From Terriglobia bacterium (lineage in GTDB: Bacteria > Acidobacteriota > Vicinamibacteria > Vicinamibacterales > CAVVIG01): a stretch of 64,000 bases of DNA. How positions within the stretch are numbered: position 1 is the first letter of the stretch; each line of letters opens with the position of its first letter. The stretch spans positions 56,584 through 120,583 of the forward strand of contig JAIQFX010000013.1 of NCBI GenBank assembly GCA_020073005.1, given 5' to 3'. The notes under the pieces are model-generated. The model made no database searches. It was not told the DNA's origin and was given only the letters and a program-made list of their open reading frames with translations. The position numbers and the translations under genes are program-made. Shown here one piece after another: positions 32,492 through 40,820 of this stretch.

Positions 32492-34165
32492 TCAGCGCGC
32501 GGCGCGCTTGGCCGCGAGGATGGTCCGCACGTCCTCGATCGATCGCGTGTTGACGACGTGCCGCGGCTCCACCCAGCCGCGTCGCGCCGTGAGGACGCCG
32601 AGCTGCATCTGGCGGCGCAACAGCGTCGCGCGGTGGCTGTCGCTGCTGATCGCGATCGTCAGTCCGGCCGCAACCGCTCGGCGCGCGAGCTCTCCGTCCA
32701 TGTCGAGATGCGCGGGCGCGCCGTCGACCTCGACCAGCGTGCGCGTCTCGACCGCCATCGCGAAGAGACGGTCGTAGTCGAGGTCGTAGCCGGGCCGGTG
32801 CGGAACGAGGCGATTGGTCGGGTGCGTGATCATCGTCACGAGCGGATGCTTCATCGCCGAGGCGTACCGCTTCATCAGCTGATCAGGGGAGTGACCCATG
32901 CCCTCGTGCAGCGACGCGAGGGCCAGATCGAATCGCTCGAGGACCTTGTCCGGAAAGTCGAGACGGCCGTCGGGCAGGATGTCCACTTCGCAGCCGTGCA
33001 GGATGGTGATGTCCGGATAGCGCTCACGCAGCTGCTGAATGTCCTCGGCCTGCTTCCCGACGCCCTCGACAGTGAGAGTCCGCGTCGCGGCCGAGTGCGG
33101 CGAGTGATCGGTGATCGCGAGGTACTGATACCCGAGCGTCCGGCACTCCTGTACCATCGCCTCGATCGAATCGCGGCCATCGCTGTACGTCGAGTGCATG
33201 TGCAGGTCGCCGCGGATGTCCTGCACCGACACGAGCGCGGGAAGCTCGCCGCGGGCGGCGGCGGCGATCTCGTCGTCGCCGTTGCGGATCTCCGGGGGCA
33301 CGGGCTGAAGGCCGATCGCCGCGTAGATTTCGTCTTCGCTCGCCGCCGGGCGGAGCGTGCCATCGCTCGTGTAGAGACCGCCGGGTGTGAGCAGCCAGCC
33401 CGTCGCGGCTGCGCGCGCGCGCAGCGCATCGAAGTGCCGCACCGATCCCGTCAGGTAGAGCAACGTCGCGCCGGCGTTCGCGGGTTCGGGTACACGGAGC
33501 CCGACTTGCACGCGCTCGTCGAGCAGATAGAGGCGCCGCTCGCTCCGATGCAGGCAGCGCGGCGCCTCGACGACGCGCAGCGCCTCCTCGATGACGTCGC
33601 GCGGCTGGTCGGCGGCCGCCACGATCTCGATGTCGCCCACCATGTCCTGTCCGCGGCGCAACGATCCGGCTGCGTGCGCCCAGACGACGCCGGAGAGCGC
33701 GCGCAGCCGCTCGAGGAACGGCTCGGCGAGGGCGGTGGCGCGGCCGAGCGGAATGCGCGGGACCAGCGCGCGGAGGGCGGGCAGCGCGGCGCTGATCGCC
33801 GCCTCGACGCCGACGCCGATGCCGGGCAGTTCCTGCAGCGTGCGCTCGCCGACGGCGGCCGCGAGGTCCGCGTTCGACGTGATGCCCAGCGCCTTGTGAA
33901 TGGAGGCCAGCTGCTCGAGCGTGACGGCGCCGGATTCGAACAGCCAGCGCAGGTCAGCCGGCAGATCGGCGATCGTCGACTCGACGAGCACCCAGCCGCC
34001 GGTCTCGTACATCTGACGCAGTCGCTTGAGAATCTCCGGGTCGATGTCGGGAGGCGGTGTCTCGAAGAGCGATCCGAGCTCGGCGTCGGATTCGAGATGC
34101 CGCAGGCTCGCCAGTTCCCGGGTGCGCGCCAAAAAGGCCTCTTCGGCCGCGTCGCCGCGGATCAT
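32492..34165 (-). CDS. PolX-like protein with degenerate polymerase site and intact PHP domain
   Basis: The 557-residue protein aligns by eye with PolX: HhH region (ELPGIGVGVEAAI), nucleotidyltransferase palm (AAGSLRRGQDMVGDIEIVA) and PHP domain (HMH at 323-325, ITDHSPHS, CEVDILPDG, SSDSHR). In the palm the second catalytic Asp is Glu180 (GDIE) and the third is Gly222 (QVGLRV), so DNA synthesis is probably lost. PHP metal ligands are all present, suggesting a phosphoesterase or nuclease. The ATG at 34165 is used, but an in-frame CTG-rich extension upstream cannot be excluded. Confidence 0.85.
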   Translation of the reverse strand: MIRGDAAEEAFLARTRELASLRHLESDAELGSLFETPPPDIDPEILKRLRQMYETGGWVLVESTIADLPADLRWLFESGAVTLEQLASIHKALGITSNADLAAAVGERTLQELPGIGVGVEAAISAALPALRALVPRIPLGRATALAEPFLERLRALSGVVWAHAAGSLRRGQDMVGDIEIVAAADQPRDVIEEALRVVEAPRCLHRSERRLYLLDERVQVGLRVPEPANAGATLLYLTGSVRHFDALRARAAATGWLLTPGGLYTSDGTLRPAASEDEIYAAIGLQPVPPEIRNGDDEIAAAARGELPALVSVQDIRGDLHMHSTYSDGRDSIEAMVQECRTLGYQYLAITDHSPHSAATRTLTVEGVGKQAEDIQQLRERYPDITILHGCEVDILPDGRLDFPDKVLERFDLALASLHEGMGHSPDQLMKRYASAMKHPLVTMITHPTNRLVPHRPGYDLDYDRLFAMAVETRTLVEVDGAPAHLDMDGELARRAVAAGLTIAISSDSHRATLLRRQMQLGVLTARRGWVEPRHVVNTRSIEDVRTILAAKRAAR

Positions 34166-34244
34166 CGCCAGCAGGGCGAGCTGATCGAGCGTGCGCTGAA
34201 GGGGAGCGCCGGTCGTGGTGCGGGAATCGTCCGGAATGGACGGG

Positions 34245-34610
34245 CTAGCCTTTCAGTGCGCCGGGCTCGGGCGGCGCCTGTTTCGGCGCCTCCTTCGTTT
34301 CGATCGGCAGGTTCGCCGCGAGCCAGTCGCTGATACCGCCCTTGAGCGCGACCGCCTGGTACCCCAGACGGATCAATTCCGCCGCGACGTCGGAGCTCGC
34401 CAGCTCGTTCGGATCCGAATCGTAGACGACGACCTCGCGGTCGCGCGGGATCGACAGCGCGCGCGCGTCGTGGGCGTAGCGCAGCGAGGCCGGCAGCTTC
34501 ACGGTGCTGTGTTCGTACGGATATTTGAGCCTGGCGTCGACCACAACGGGCGGGGTGCCGCTGTCGAGGCGCGCCTTCAATTCTTCTTTGGTGATGCGAG
34601 GGACGGGCAC
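34245..34610 (-). CDS. rhodanese-like protein lacking the catalytic Cys
   Basis: From GTG at 34610 the product has 121 residues: VPRITKEELKARLD, PPVVVDARLKYPYEHS, then VVVYDSDPNELASSDVAAEL and GYQAVALKGGISDW. These are the rhodanese fold signatures. The position of the active-site Cys is Asp64 (VYDSDPNE), so sulfur transfer is unlikely; such proteins often bind or sense ligands. The larger open frame to 34829 overlaps the next gene and seems non-coding. The C-terminus is Pro/Glu-rich. Confidence 0.8.
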   Translation of the reverse strand: MPVPRITKEELKARLDSGTPPVVVDARLKYPYEHSTVKLPASLRYAHDARALSIPRDREVVVYDSDPNELASSDVAAELIRLGYQAVALKGGISDWLAANLPIETKEAPKQAPPEPGALKG

Positions 34611-34657
34611 GGAATCGTATTGTGATCGCGGCGCGCGCGGACTGTCAACTTCAGCGC

Positions 34658-34882
34658 CTAGCGCGCGGCGGCGCGACTGAACGGAAGCGCGCGTCGGGTC
34701 GAGGTCGAGGCGCCGCTCGTCGGCGCGTGCGCGACAGAGGCGGTCGTGTGCGGCGGCTTGTCGAGCGAAATGCCCGCCGAGCGTTTGCCACAGTGGACGC
34801 AGCGCAGGAATATCGCGCCGGGCTCGCACCAGACGCCGAATTCATGACGACCGGAGAGGTAGCAGTTGAGCCATTTCCACAT
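34658..34882 (-). CDS. small Cys-containing protein, possible zinc ribbon
   Basis: From ATG at 34882 the 74-residue product starts MWKWLNCYLSGRHEFGVWCEP and contains a CxxC pair in LRCVHCGKRSAG. Four Cys and a His in the first 40 residues could bind metal. The second half is Ser/Thr/Arg-rich and probably disordered. Function is unknown; the first 45 residues look conserved-type rather than random, which is why I include it. Confidence 0.55.
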   Translation of the reverse strand: MWKWLNCYLSGRHEFGVWCEPGAIFLRCVHCGKRSAGISLDKPPHTTASVAHAPTSGASTSTRRALPFSRAAAR

Positions 34883-35126
34883 CACACGCCTCAGTTCCTC
34901 GCAGCCCTCACAGTGGGGTAGTTACCCTATGGCAAGAGGGATGCCGACGTCGAGCTATTTCTTCTAAGACATCGGCACGGGGCCGATGGAACTTGACGTT
35001 CGCGGCCGATAAGTGAGTGCAGCGAGGGTGGGATTCAGGGCGAAGAGCCCAGGCTGGATGTTCCAGAATTGAACAGATTCGGCCCAGCGACTCGCGTTTC
35101 TGTAAGATGCCCAGCAGAGGGAACCG

Positions 35127-35327
35127 ATGGCCAAGCAACTGGAACTCAAGGGTCGGCACTACTGGATTCTCTCGGAGCCGCACGGTAGCGGCTGGAAGGC
35201 GAGCGTCACCGAGGCCAAGGACGACGGCCAGAGCGTGCCTGTCGGCATCGAGGCGACGGCGGAGACGCGCGGTGCTGCTGACGACGCCGCAGAACGCAAG
35301 CTTCGACGACTGCTCCAGGCCTACTAA
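35127..35327 (+). CDS. small hypothetical protein
   Basis: The 66-residue product starts MAKQLELKGRHYWILSEPHG and continues as a short beta segment and a basic helix (ADDAAERKLRRLLQAY). An AGAGGGA ribosome binding site precedes the ATG by 6 bases. No family is recognised. The preceding 240 bases (34883-35126) show no gene on either strand that I can support. Confidence 0.55.
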   Translation: MAKQLELKGRHYWILSEPHGSGWKASVTEAKDDGQSVPVGIEATAETRGAADDAAERKLRRLLQAY

Positions 35328-35472
35328 CGCGCCGCAACCCCCTTAGTCGTCATCGCCCGAGCACATCCCTGGCTCGACTGTCTGGCGATGAGGACGCACC
35401 TTTCCTTCTCCTGCGGGCTACGCCCCGGCATCCCTGTTGCACAGCGTCTGGCATTTCCCCATAGGAGGGCGA

Positions 35473-35919
35473 GTGGATCGACGTCAGTTCTGCAGTCAGG
35501 CGCTGCAGATCGTTTCAATCGGGACGATGGGATCGTTGTTTCAAGCGTGCGGCGGCAGCTCGACGAGTCCCGACTCCGCGCCGGCGCTTCCGGTCATCAG
35601 CGCGGGCGTGGTCAATGGCGCGGTGACGTTCAGCGTCGATGCGGCATCGCCGCTGGCGTCCGTCGGCGGCGCCGCGCTCGTGCAGGCGCCGGCGGGGAAT
35701 TTCCTCGTCTCGCGCATCGCGCAGGACGCCTTCACGGCGCTGACGGCCGTGTGCACGCACCAAGCGTGCACGGTCAGCGGATTCCAGAACTCGACGTACG
35801 TCTGCCCGTGCCATGGATCGCGGTACTCCACGAGCGGCAGCGTCGTCCAGGGCCCGGCCACTGCGCCGCTGCGCGGATTCACCGCGAGATTCAGCAACAA
35901 CGTCCTGACGATTTCCTGA
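35473..35919 (+). CDS. Tat-type lipoprotein with Rieske [2Fe-2S] domain
   Basis: The start is GTG at 35473, after a strong AGGAGGGCGA site. The 148-residue product begins DRRQFCSQALQI, a twin-arginine-like motif, followed by a hydrophobic stretch and a lipobox (LFQAC). The mature part has both Rieske cluster motifs, CTHQAC (about 95-100) and CPCHGS (about 114-119), with the two Cys and two His ligands. It should carry a [2Fe-2S] cluster outside the cytoplasm. The next two genes encode membrane proteins that could be its redox partners (inference). Confidence 0.87.
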   Translation: MDRRQFCSQALQIVSIGTMGSLFQACGGSSTSPDSAPALPVISAGVVNGAVTFSVDAASPLASVGGAALVQAPAGNFLVSRIAQDAFTALTAVCTHQACTVSGFQNSTYVCPCHGSRYSTSGSVVQGPATAPLRGFTARFSNNVLTIS

Positions 35920-35967
35920 CCGCGTCGGAACCGTCGCGGCCTCCGCGTCTACAATGGTCGCCGCCCG

Positions 35968-36489
35968 ATGGCGGCCATATTCGCGGTTCTGGGGTCGATT
36001 GAGTCGTCGGCGTTTTCGACGTGGCTGCGGGAGTCACCCTCGCTGCTCGCGTTTCCGCTCATGCTGTCGCTCCATGCCATCGGCATGGGGCTCGCGGCCG
36101 GGATCAACGGCGCGATCGCGTTGCGCATCCTCGGCGTCGCGCCTGGCGTCCCGCTCGGCGGGATGCGGCCGTTCCTCCGCGTCATGTGGGCGGGATTCTG
36201 GATGAACGCCGCGTCCGGCGTCGCGCTGCTGATCGCGTATCCGACCAAGGCCCTCACCAATCCCGACTTCTATCTCAAGCTGACGTTCATCGCGCTCGCG
36301 CTGGTGACCGTGCGCGCGCTTGATCGTCGCGTGTTCCGCGCGCCGCAGGCGCTCGACGCCGTGCCCACGCCGCCCGGAGCAAGGGTTCGGCGGCTGGCCG
36401 TCGCGTCGCTGACGTGCTGGGCCGGTGCGATCATTGCCGGCCGGCTCCTCGCGTACACCTATACGCAGTTGTTGGCGAGCTGGCGATGA
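35968..36489 (+). CDS. four-helix membrane protein, unknown family
   Basis: The 173-residue product has about four hydrophobic helices (FPLMLSLHAIGMGLAAG, MWAGFWMNAASGVALLIAYP, LKLTFIALALVTVRAL, CWAGAIIAGRLLAYTYT). A His in SLHAIGMG sits at a helix, where the next gene has SVHFIGLS. It may belong to the DUF6644-type families; that label is tentative. It follows the Rieske gene by 48 bases, and a TACAAT (35950-35955) just upstream could be a -10 box. The stop overlaps the next ATG. Confidence 0.75.
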   Translation: MAAIFAVLGSIESSAFSTWLRESPSLLAFPLMLSLHAIGMGLAAGINGAIALRILGVAPGVPLGGMRPFLRVMWAGFWMNAASGVALLIAYPTKALTNPDFYLKLTFIALALVTVRALDRRVFRAPQALDAVPTPPGARVRRLAVASLTCWAGAIIAGRLLAYTYTQLLASWR

Positions 36490-37049
36490 CGCTCGTGACG
36501 TGGCAGTCGTGGCTGGTTCGCACGTTCGCGCGCGGGACGCTGGCGGCCGCGTTCATGCGCACGCACTGGGGATGGCCGGCGGCGGAGAGCGTCCATTTCA
36601 TCGGGCTCTCGTTGCTCTTCGGCACCATCGTCGTGTGGGATCTGCGGCTGCTCGGCGTCGGCAGGCGTATCCCGTTCGCGGCGTTGCATGCGTTGCTCCG
36701 ATGGACGGGAATCGGCTTCGCGTTGAGCGCCGGAAGCGGCGTGATGTTCCTGATGACCGAGCCGACGGAGTACGTCTACAACCCGTCGTTTCATTTCAAG
36801 ATGGCGTGTCTCGCGATCGCGGGGCTGAACGCGGCGGCGTTCTACCTGACGGGCTACGGGCGAGCCGTCACGAGCGGCACTCGGGACGTGGCGCCGCGTG
36901 CGGCGAAGCTCTTCGCGGTGATCTCGCTGCTCGCGTGGCTTGGCGTGATCGTATTCGGCCGGCTGCTGACGTTCTACCGCCCGGCGTGGTGCGAGGCGAC
37001 ACCGGCGACCTTTGTCGCCCGCTGCGTGCCGTCACTGAATCAGCAGTAA
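36486..37049 (+). CDS. membrane protein related to the preceding one
   Basis: The 187-residue product starts MTLVTWQSWLVRTFARGT (ATG 36486, ATGA overlap). It has helices around ESVHFIGLSLLFGTIVVWDL, WTGIGFALSAGSGVMFLM, FKMACLAIAGLNAAAFYL and VISLLAWLGVIVFGRLLTFY. The same helix plan, a conserved His-x-Ile-Gly motif and the final GRLL-T segment show that it is a divergent paralogue of its neighbour. Paired His residues could bind haem, but this is speculation. Its downstream hairpin (37060-37085) borders the tRNA duplication. Confidence 0.75.
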   Translation: MTLVTWQSWLVRTFARGTLAAAFMRTHWGWPAAESVHFIGLSLLFGTIVVWDLRLLGVGRRIPFAALHALLRWTGIGFALSAGSGVMFLMTEPTEYVYNPSFHFKMACLAIAGLNAAAFYLTGYGRAVTSGTRDVAPRAAKLFAVISLLAWLGVIVFGRLLTFYRPAWCEATPATFVARCVPSLNQQ

Positions 37050-37059
37050 ACGCGACGAA

Positions 37060-37085
37060 GCCGCTGACGACGAATCATCAGCGGC
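37060..37085. terminator. hairpin beside the left tRNA-Ala copy
   Basis: GCCGCTGA (37060-37067) and TCAGCGGC (37078-37085) form a perfect 8-bp stem with a 10-base loop. It lies 30 bases from the tRNA fragment at 37115, just as the hairpin at 38327 lies about 29 bases from the intact tRNA. It may terminate the membrane-protein operon or be the ancestral tRNA terminator. Confidence 0.45.
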
Positions 37086-37112
37086 CTCGGATGCGGCGAA
37101 ATTTCTAAAGAG

Positions 37113-37163
37113 TGTGGTGGACGGCAGGAGGCTCGAACTCCCGACCTCCGCGTTGCGAACGCG
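37113..37163 (-). repeat. truncated tRNA-Ala copy (attL-like direct repeat)
   Basis: Fifty-one bases are identical to 38383-38433, covering the CCA end, acceptor 3' strand, T arm, variable loop and anticodon loop of tRNA-Ala. The D arm and 5' half are missing, replaced by unrelated sequence with a hairpin (CGATGTCG ... CGACATCG near 37176-37203). This is the expected scar of integration by a tRNA-targeting tyrosine recombinase. Confidence 0.85.
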
Positions 37164-37465
37164 AGCGGAAAGCCGAGCGATGTCGTTGGCCCATCACGAC
37201 ATCGGCGACGTAAGGCTCGCTGATCTGCCCATCACGGAAACCCGCATCAACACGCACTGAACTGCATAGTCCTGCAGGACCGATGGGCAGAAAGGCGGGC
37301 AGAATGAAATATGCGGCGCACGGGGTGGCGGGTGAGGGCTGGAAGCCTAGAAGGCGGTCGACACGCGCGCGCTCGCTGTGCAGTGGGCGGAAGAAGAACG
37401 GATGGTGCTGCATACGTCTTGATGTGTTGTGATAATTCAAATAAGGGTGAGGCCCACCCACGAAC

Positions 37466-38178
37466 ATGCACCGACACGACAACACGTTTCTCGGCCTGAA
37501 GGAGATCGGGTCCCGGGCGCTGCCGTACAGGGCGAACTTCGAATTCGAAGGAGAGTTCATCGACCAGGCGCACGCACGCATCGCGAGCCATCCTCTCCTG
37601 AACGGCCTTCTCATCCAGCTTCCGAACGGCCCCAACGGTGCTCCCGTCCCGGGATGGCTCCAGCGGGCGGACGCGCTGAAGCTGTACGAGTTGGCCTATT
37701 TCTCGGCGGGGGACATCCTCGAGCTGGGCTCGTTCCACGGGCTCAGCGCCATGATCATGTCGATGGCGGTCCAGGAAGCGCGGCGGAGCATTCGCATCCA
37801 CACGGTCGATCTCGACTCGAGCTGCACCGAGCAGGCGGTCGCGAACCTCGCGCTGAACGGGCTCGCCGAGCACGTGGACGTCGCTTGTGACGAGGCGGGT
37901 CGTGCGATCAAGAGGCTCGCTTCGGAGTCGAGGAAGTTCGGCTTCACGTTCGTCGACCATTCCCACGCGTACGAGCCGGTGCTCGAGGTTTGCAAGAGCG
38001 TCCATCAGGTCCTCCTACCAGGAAGCTTCGTCCTCTTCCACGACTTCAACGACCCCCGGAATAGGAACGCCGGCGACGGAGGCTACGCCGTGTACCAGGC
38101 CGTCATGGATGGGCTACCCGGAGACCTCTTCGATTTCTACGGAATCTACGGGTGCGCGGCGCTCTACCGCCTGAGGCC

Positions 38179-38182
<4 letters not shown>
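37466..38182 (+). CDS. class I SAM-dependent methyltransferase in the tRNA island
   Basis: The 238-residue product has a Rossmann methyltransferase core: DILELGSFHGLSAMIMSMA (about 88-106), IHTVDLDSSC, FTFVDHSHAYEPVLEV and a VLFHDFNDP segment of the Methyltransf_24 kind. The substrate is unknown. It lies between the two tRNA-Ala copies and is preceded by about 300 bases without a supportable gene (37164-37465). Its stop abuts an integrase remnant. The codon use looks less GC-biased than in the neighbouring core genes, in keeping with cargo. Confidence 0.8.
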
Positions 38183-38460
<278 letters not shown>

Positions 38461-38475
38461 ACGGCGTGAACGGCC

Positions 38476-38505
38476 ATTGTACCATGCCGTTTTCCGCGGC
38501 CGCAA
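38476..38505 (-). promoter_or_regulatory. tRNA-Ala promoter
   Basis: On the minus strand TTGCGG (38505-38500) and TACAAT (38481-38476) are 18 bases apart. The -10 box ends 15 bases before the first base of the tRNA. Confidence 0.55.
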
Positions 38506-38540
38506 TGCGCCCGGGGTCCTGCTGCGGTACACTCGCACGG

Positions 38541-39623
38541 ATGTCGGCGATCAAACGCATCGGCGTCTTGACGGGCGGCGGCGACGCACCCGGCCTCAAC
38601 GCCGTGATCCGGGCGGTCGTCAAGGCGTCCGCCAACAGCGGCATCGAATGCGTCGGCCTCGAAGACAGCTTCGACGGACTGATCGAACCCGATCGCGCGC
38701 GTCCGCTGACGCCGCGCGACGTGACCGGCATCCTGCGCCTCGGCGGCACGATCCTCGGCACGACCAATCGCGGCAATCCGTTCGCGTATCCGGTCTCGAC
38801 CTCCGAGGGCGTGCGCGACTACTCCGATCGCGTCGTCGAGATGTTCAACAAGATGGGCCTCGGCGCCCTGGTCGTCATCGGCGGCGACGGCACGCTCGCC
38901 ATCGCGCACCGGTTCAGCGCCCTCGGGATCCCGATCGTCGGCGTGCCGAAAACGATCGACAACGACATCGTCGGGACGACGAATTGTTTCGGATTCGACA
39001 CCGCCGTCGCGTTCGCGACCGACGCCATCGACCGGCTGCACACCACGGCCGAGGCGCACAAGCGGATCATGGTCGTCGAGGTGATGGGCCGCAACGCCGG
39101 ATGGATCGCGCTCTACGCGGGCGTGGCCGGCGGCGCCGACGCCATCCTGATCCCCGAGATCCCGTTCGATCTGTCCCGCGTCGCGGCGCGGCTGCGCGAG
39201 CGCGACAAATGGGGCGCGAAGTTCAGCATCGTCGTCGTGGCCGAGGGCGCGTTTCCGGCGGGCGGCAGGACGTCGCTCATCGCCGCCGCCGGCGGCGGCC
39301 ACGTCGAGCGTCTCGGCGGGATGGGCGCGCAGGTCGCGGACGCCCTGGCGAAAGAAACGGGGAAGGAAACGCGATCGGTCGTGCTCGGTCACCTGCAGCG
39401 CGGCGGCGCGCCGACGAGCTTCGACCGCGTGCTGGCCACGCGGTTCGGCGGCAAGGCGGTCGAGCTGCTCAAGCGCGGCGAATTCGGCACGATGGTCGCC
39501 TTCGCGCCGCCGGACATCATCGCGCGCCGCCTCGAGGACGTGGTGGGGAAGACGAAGACCGTGCCGAAGGATTCGGATCTGCTGGCGACCGCCAAAGCGC
39601 TCGGCGTGGCGTTCGGCGATTAG
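38541..39623 (+). CDS. pfkA: 6-phosphofructokinase
   Basis: PfkA phosphorylates fructose-6-phosphate. The 360-residue protein has VLTGGGDAPGLNAVIRA, the nucleotide loop GGDGTLAI and the catalytic PKTIDNDI. The residue corresponding to E. coli Gly104 is Gly (ATP-type), while the residue corresponding to Gly124 is Lys (PKTIDND), a combination typical of the actinobacterial group of ATP enzymes rather than E. coli. The ATG at 38541 is chosen because upstream frame runs over the tRNA. Its TAG overlaps the convergent thrC stop by 4 bases. Confidence 0.92.
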   Translation: MSAIKRIGVLTGGGDAPGLNAVIRAVVKASANSGIECVGLEDSFDGLIEPDRARPLTPRDVTGILRLGGTILGTTNRGNPFAYPVSTSEGVRDYSDRVVEMFNKMGLGALVVIGGDGTLAIAHRFSALGIPIVGVPKTIDNDIVGTTNCFGFDTAVAFATDAIDRLHTTAEAHKRIMVVEVMGRNAGWIALYAGVAGGADAILIPEIPFDLSRVAARLRERDKWGAKFSIVVVAEGAFPAGGRTSLIAAAGGGHVERLGGMGAQVADALAKETGKETRSVVLGHLQRGGAPTSFDRVLATRFGGKAVELLKRGEFGTMVAFAPPDIIARRLEDVVGKTKTVPKDSDLLATAKALGVAFGD

Positions 39624-40786
39624 CGCAGGACGTCGAGGTACTTCAGCGCGCCGCCCGTGTTGAACAGCACCACGGACTCCTGCCGCTTCATCACGCCATC
39701 GGCGACGAGCCGCTGAATCGCGACGAGCGCGGCGCCGCCTTCGGGCGCGGCGCTGACGCCTTCGTGCGCGCCGATCGCGAGCATGCCGTCGACCATCGAT
39801 CGATCCGACACGGCGAGCGCGGTGCCGCCGCTCTCGCGCACGGCGCGCAGGATCAGAAAATCGCCGATCGCCCGCGGCACGCGAAGGCCGTCGGCGATCG
39901 TCGTCGCGCCTTCCCAGGGCTCCGCTTTTTCCGTCCCCTGCTGAAACGCGCGGACGATGGGCGCGCAGTGCTCGGCCTGGACGGACACCATGCGCGGCCG
40001 GCGTCCGTTCATCCAGCCGATGCGCTCGAGCTCGTCGAAGGCCTTCCACATGCCGACCATCCCGGTGCCGCCGCCGGTCGGATAGACGATCCAGTCGGGC
40101 CACGTCCACTGCAGCTGCTCGGCCAGCTCGTAGGCCATCGTCTTCTTGCCTTCGATGCGATACGGCTCCTTCAGCGTGGAGACGTCGTACCAGCCGAGCG
40201 GACCGCCGCGCTCCGCCGCCATCCGGCCGGCGTCGGTGATCAACCCGTCGACGAGCGTGACGTTCGCGCCGTAGAGACGGCACTCGTCGACGAACGGCCG
40301 CTTCGCGTCTTTCGGGATGAACACTTCGCAGGCGAGACCCGCCGCCGCGGAGTACGCCGACGCGGCGTTGCCGGCATTGCCCGCCGTCGGCAGCGCGATC
40401 GTCGTCGCGCCGAGATACTTCGCGCGCGTGATCGCCGCGGACTGTCCGCGCGCCTTGAATGAGTTGGTCGGGTTGAGCGACTCGTCTTTGATGAAGAGCC
40501 GATCGAGTCCGATGGACGCGCCGAGCGAGCGGGCGTGGAACAGGGGCGTGAAGCCTTCACCGAGCGTGACGGGCGCTTCGCCGTCGAAGAGCGGCAGCAG
40601 CTCGCGATACCGCCACATGTTCGGCTCGCGTCCGGCGAGACTCTCGCGCGACCACGCGCGCGCGCGGCCGAGATCGTAGCGGGCGAGCAGGGGAGCGCCG
40701 CACGTGCAGAGGTGATGACGGCCGCGCGGGTCGAGCGTCGGCGCTCCGCATGGCACGGAGCACTCTAGATGAGTGAAGTAAGACAC
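39620..40786 (-). CDS. thrC: threonine synthase
   Basis: ThrC converts O-phosphohomoserine to threonine with PLP. The 388-residue protein begins with a Cys-bearing ribbon (HLECSVPCG, HLCTCGAPL) common in the ThrC class I-like group. It has the PLP Lys in NPTNSFKARGQSAA, the phosphate-loop PTAGNAGNAASAYSA and the VYPTGGGTGMVGMWKAF segment. The start is GTG at 40786, inside the tandem repeat that separates it from frr. It ends convergently into pfkA. Confidence 0.92.
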   Translation of the reverse strand: MSYFTHLECSVPCGAPTLDPRGRHHLCTCGAPLLARYDLGRARAWSRESLAGREPNMWRYRELLPLFDGEAPVTLGEGFTPLFHARSLGASIGLDRLFIKDESLNPTNSFKARGQSAAITRAKYLGATTIALPTAGNAGNAASAYSAAAGLACEVFIPKDAKRPFVDECRLYGANVTLVDGLITDAGRMAAERGGPLGWYDVSTLKEPYRIEGKKTMAYELAEQLQWTWPDWIVYPTGGGTGMVGMWKAFDELERIGWMNGRRPRMVSVQAEHCAPIVRAFQQGTEKAEPWEGATTIADGLRVPRAIGDFLILRAVRESGGTALAVSDRSMVDGMLAIGAHEGVSAAPEGGAALVAIQRLVADGVMKRQESVVLFNTGGALKYLDVLR

Positions 40787-40820
40787 TTCAGCCTTTCGCC
40801 TTCAGCCTTCTCACTTCCCG
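40786..40820 (+). repeat. CTTCAGC-type heptamer array
   Basis: Five 7-base units, CTTCAGC, CTTTCGC, CTTCAGC, CTTCTCA, CTTCCCG, occupy the thrC-frr junction. The last units overlap the frr stop codon and its final residues. Confidence 0.75.

Noticed and set aside
34245..34262. further REP-like copy
   Set aside because: The string GCTAGCCTTTCAGTGC shares CCTTTCAG with the element but lacks GTAG and the complementary arm. It is the end of the rhodanese gene.
34908..35183. minus-strand 91-codon gene
   Set aside because: It overlaps the plus-strand gene at 35127 and the composition looks random, with no ribosome binding site and no motif.
35330..35472. gene upstream of the Rieske start
   Set aside because: The open frame back to 35437 adds residues with no signal-peptide character, while the GTG at 35473 has an excellent ribosome binding site.
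37113..37190. second complete tRNA-Ala gene
   Set aside because: Only the 3' half matches; the D arm and the 5' acceptor strand are absent, so it cannot be a functional tRNA.
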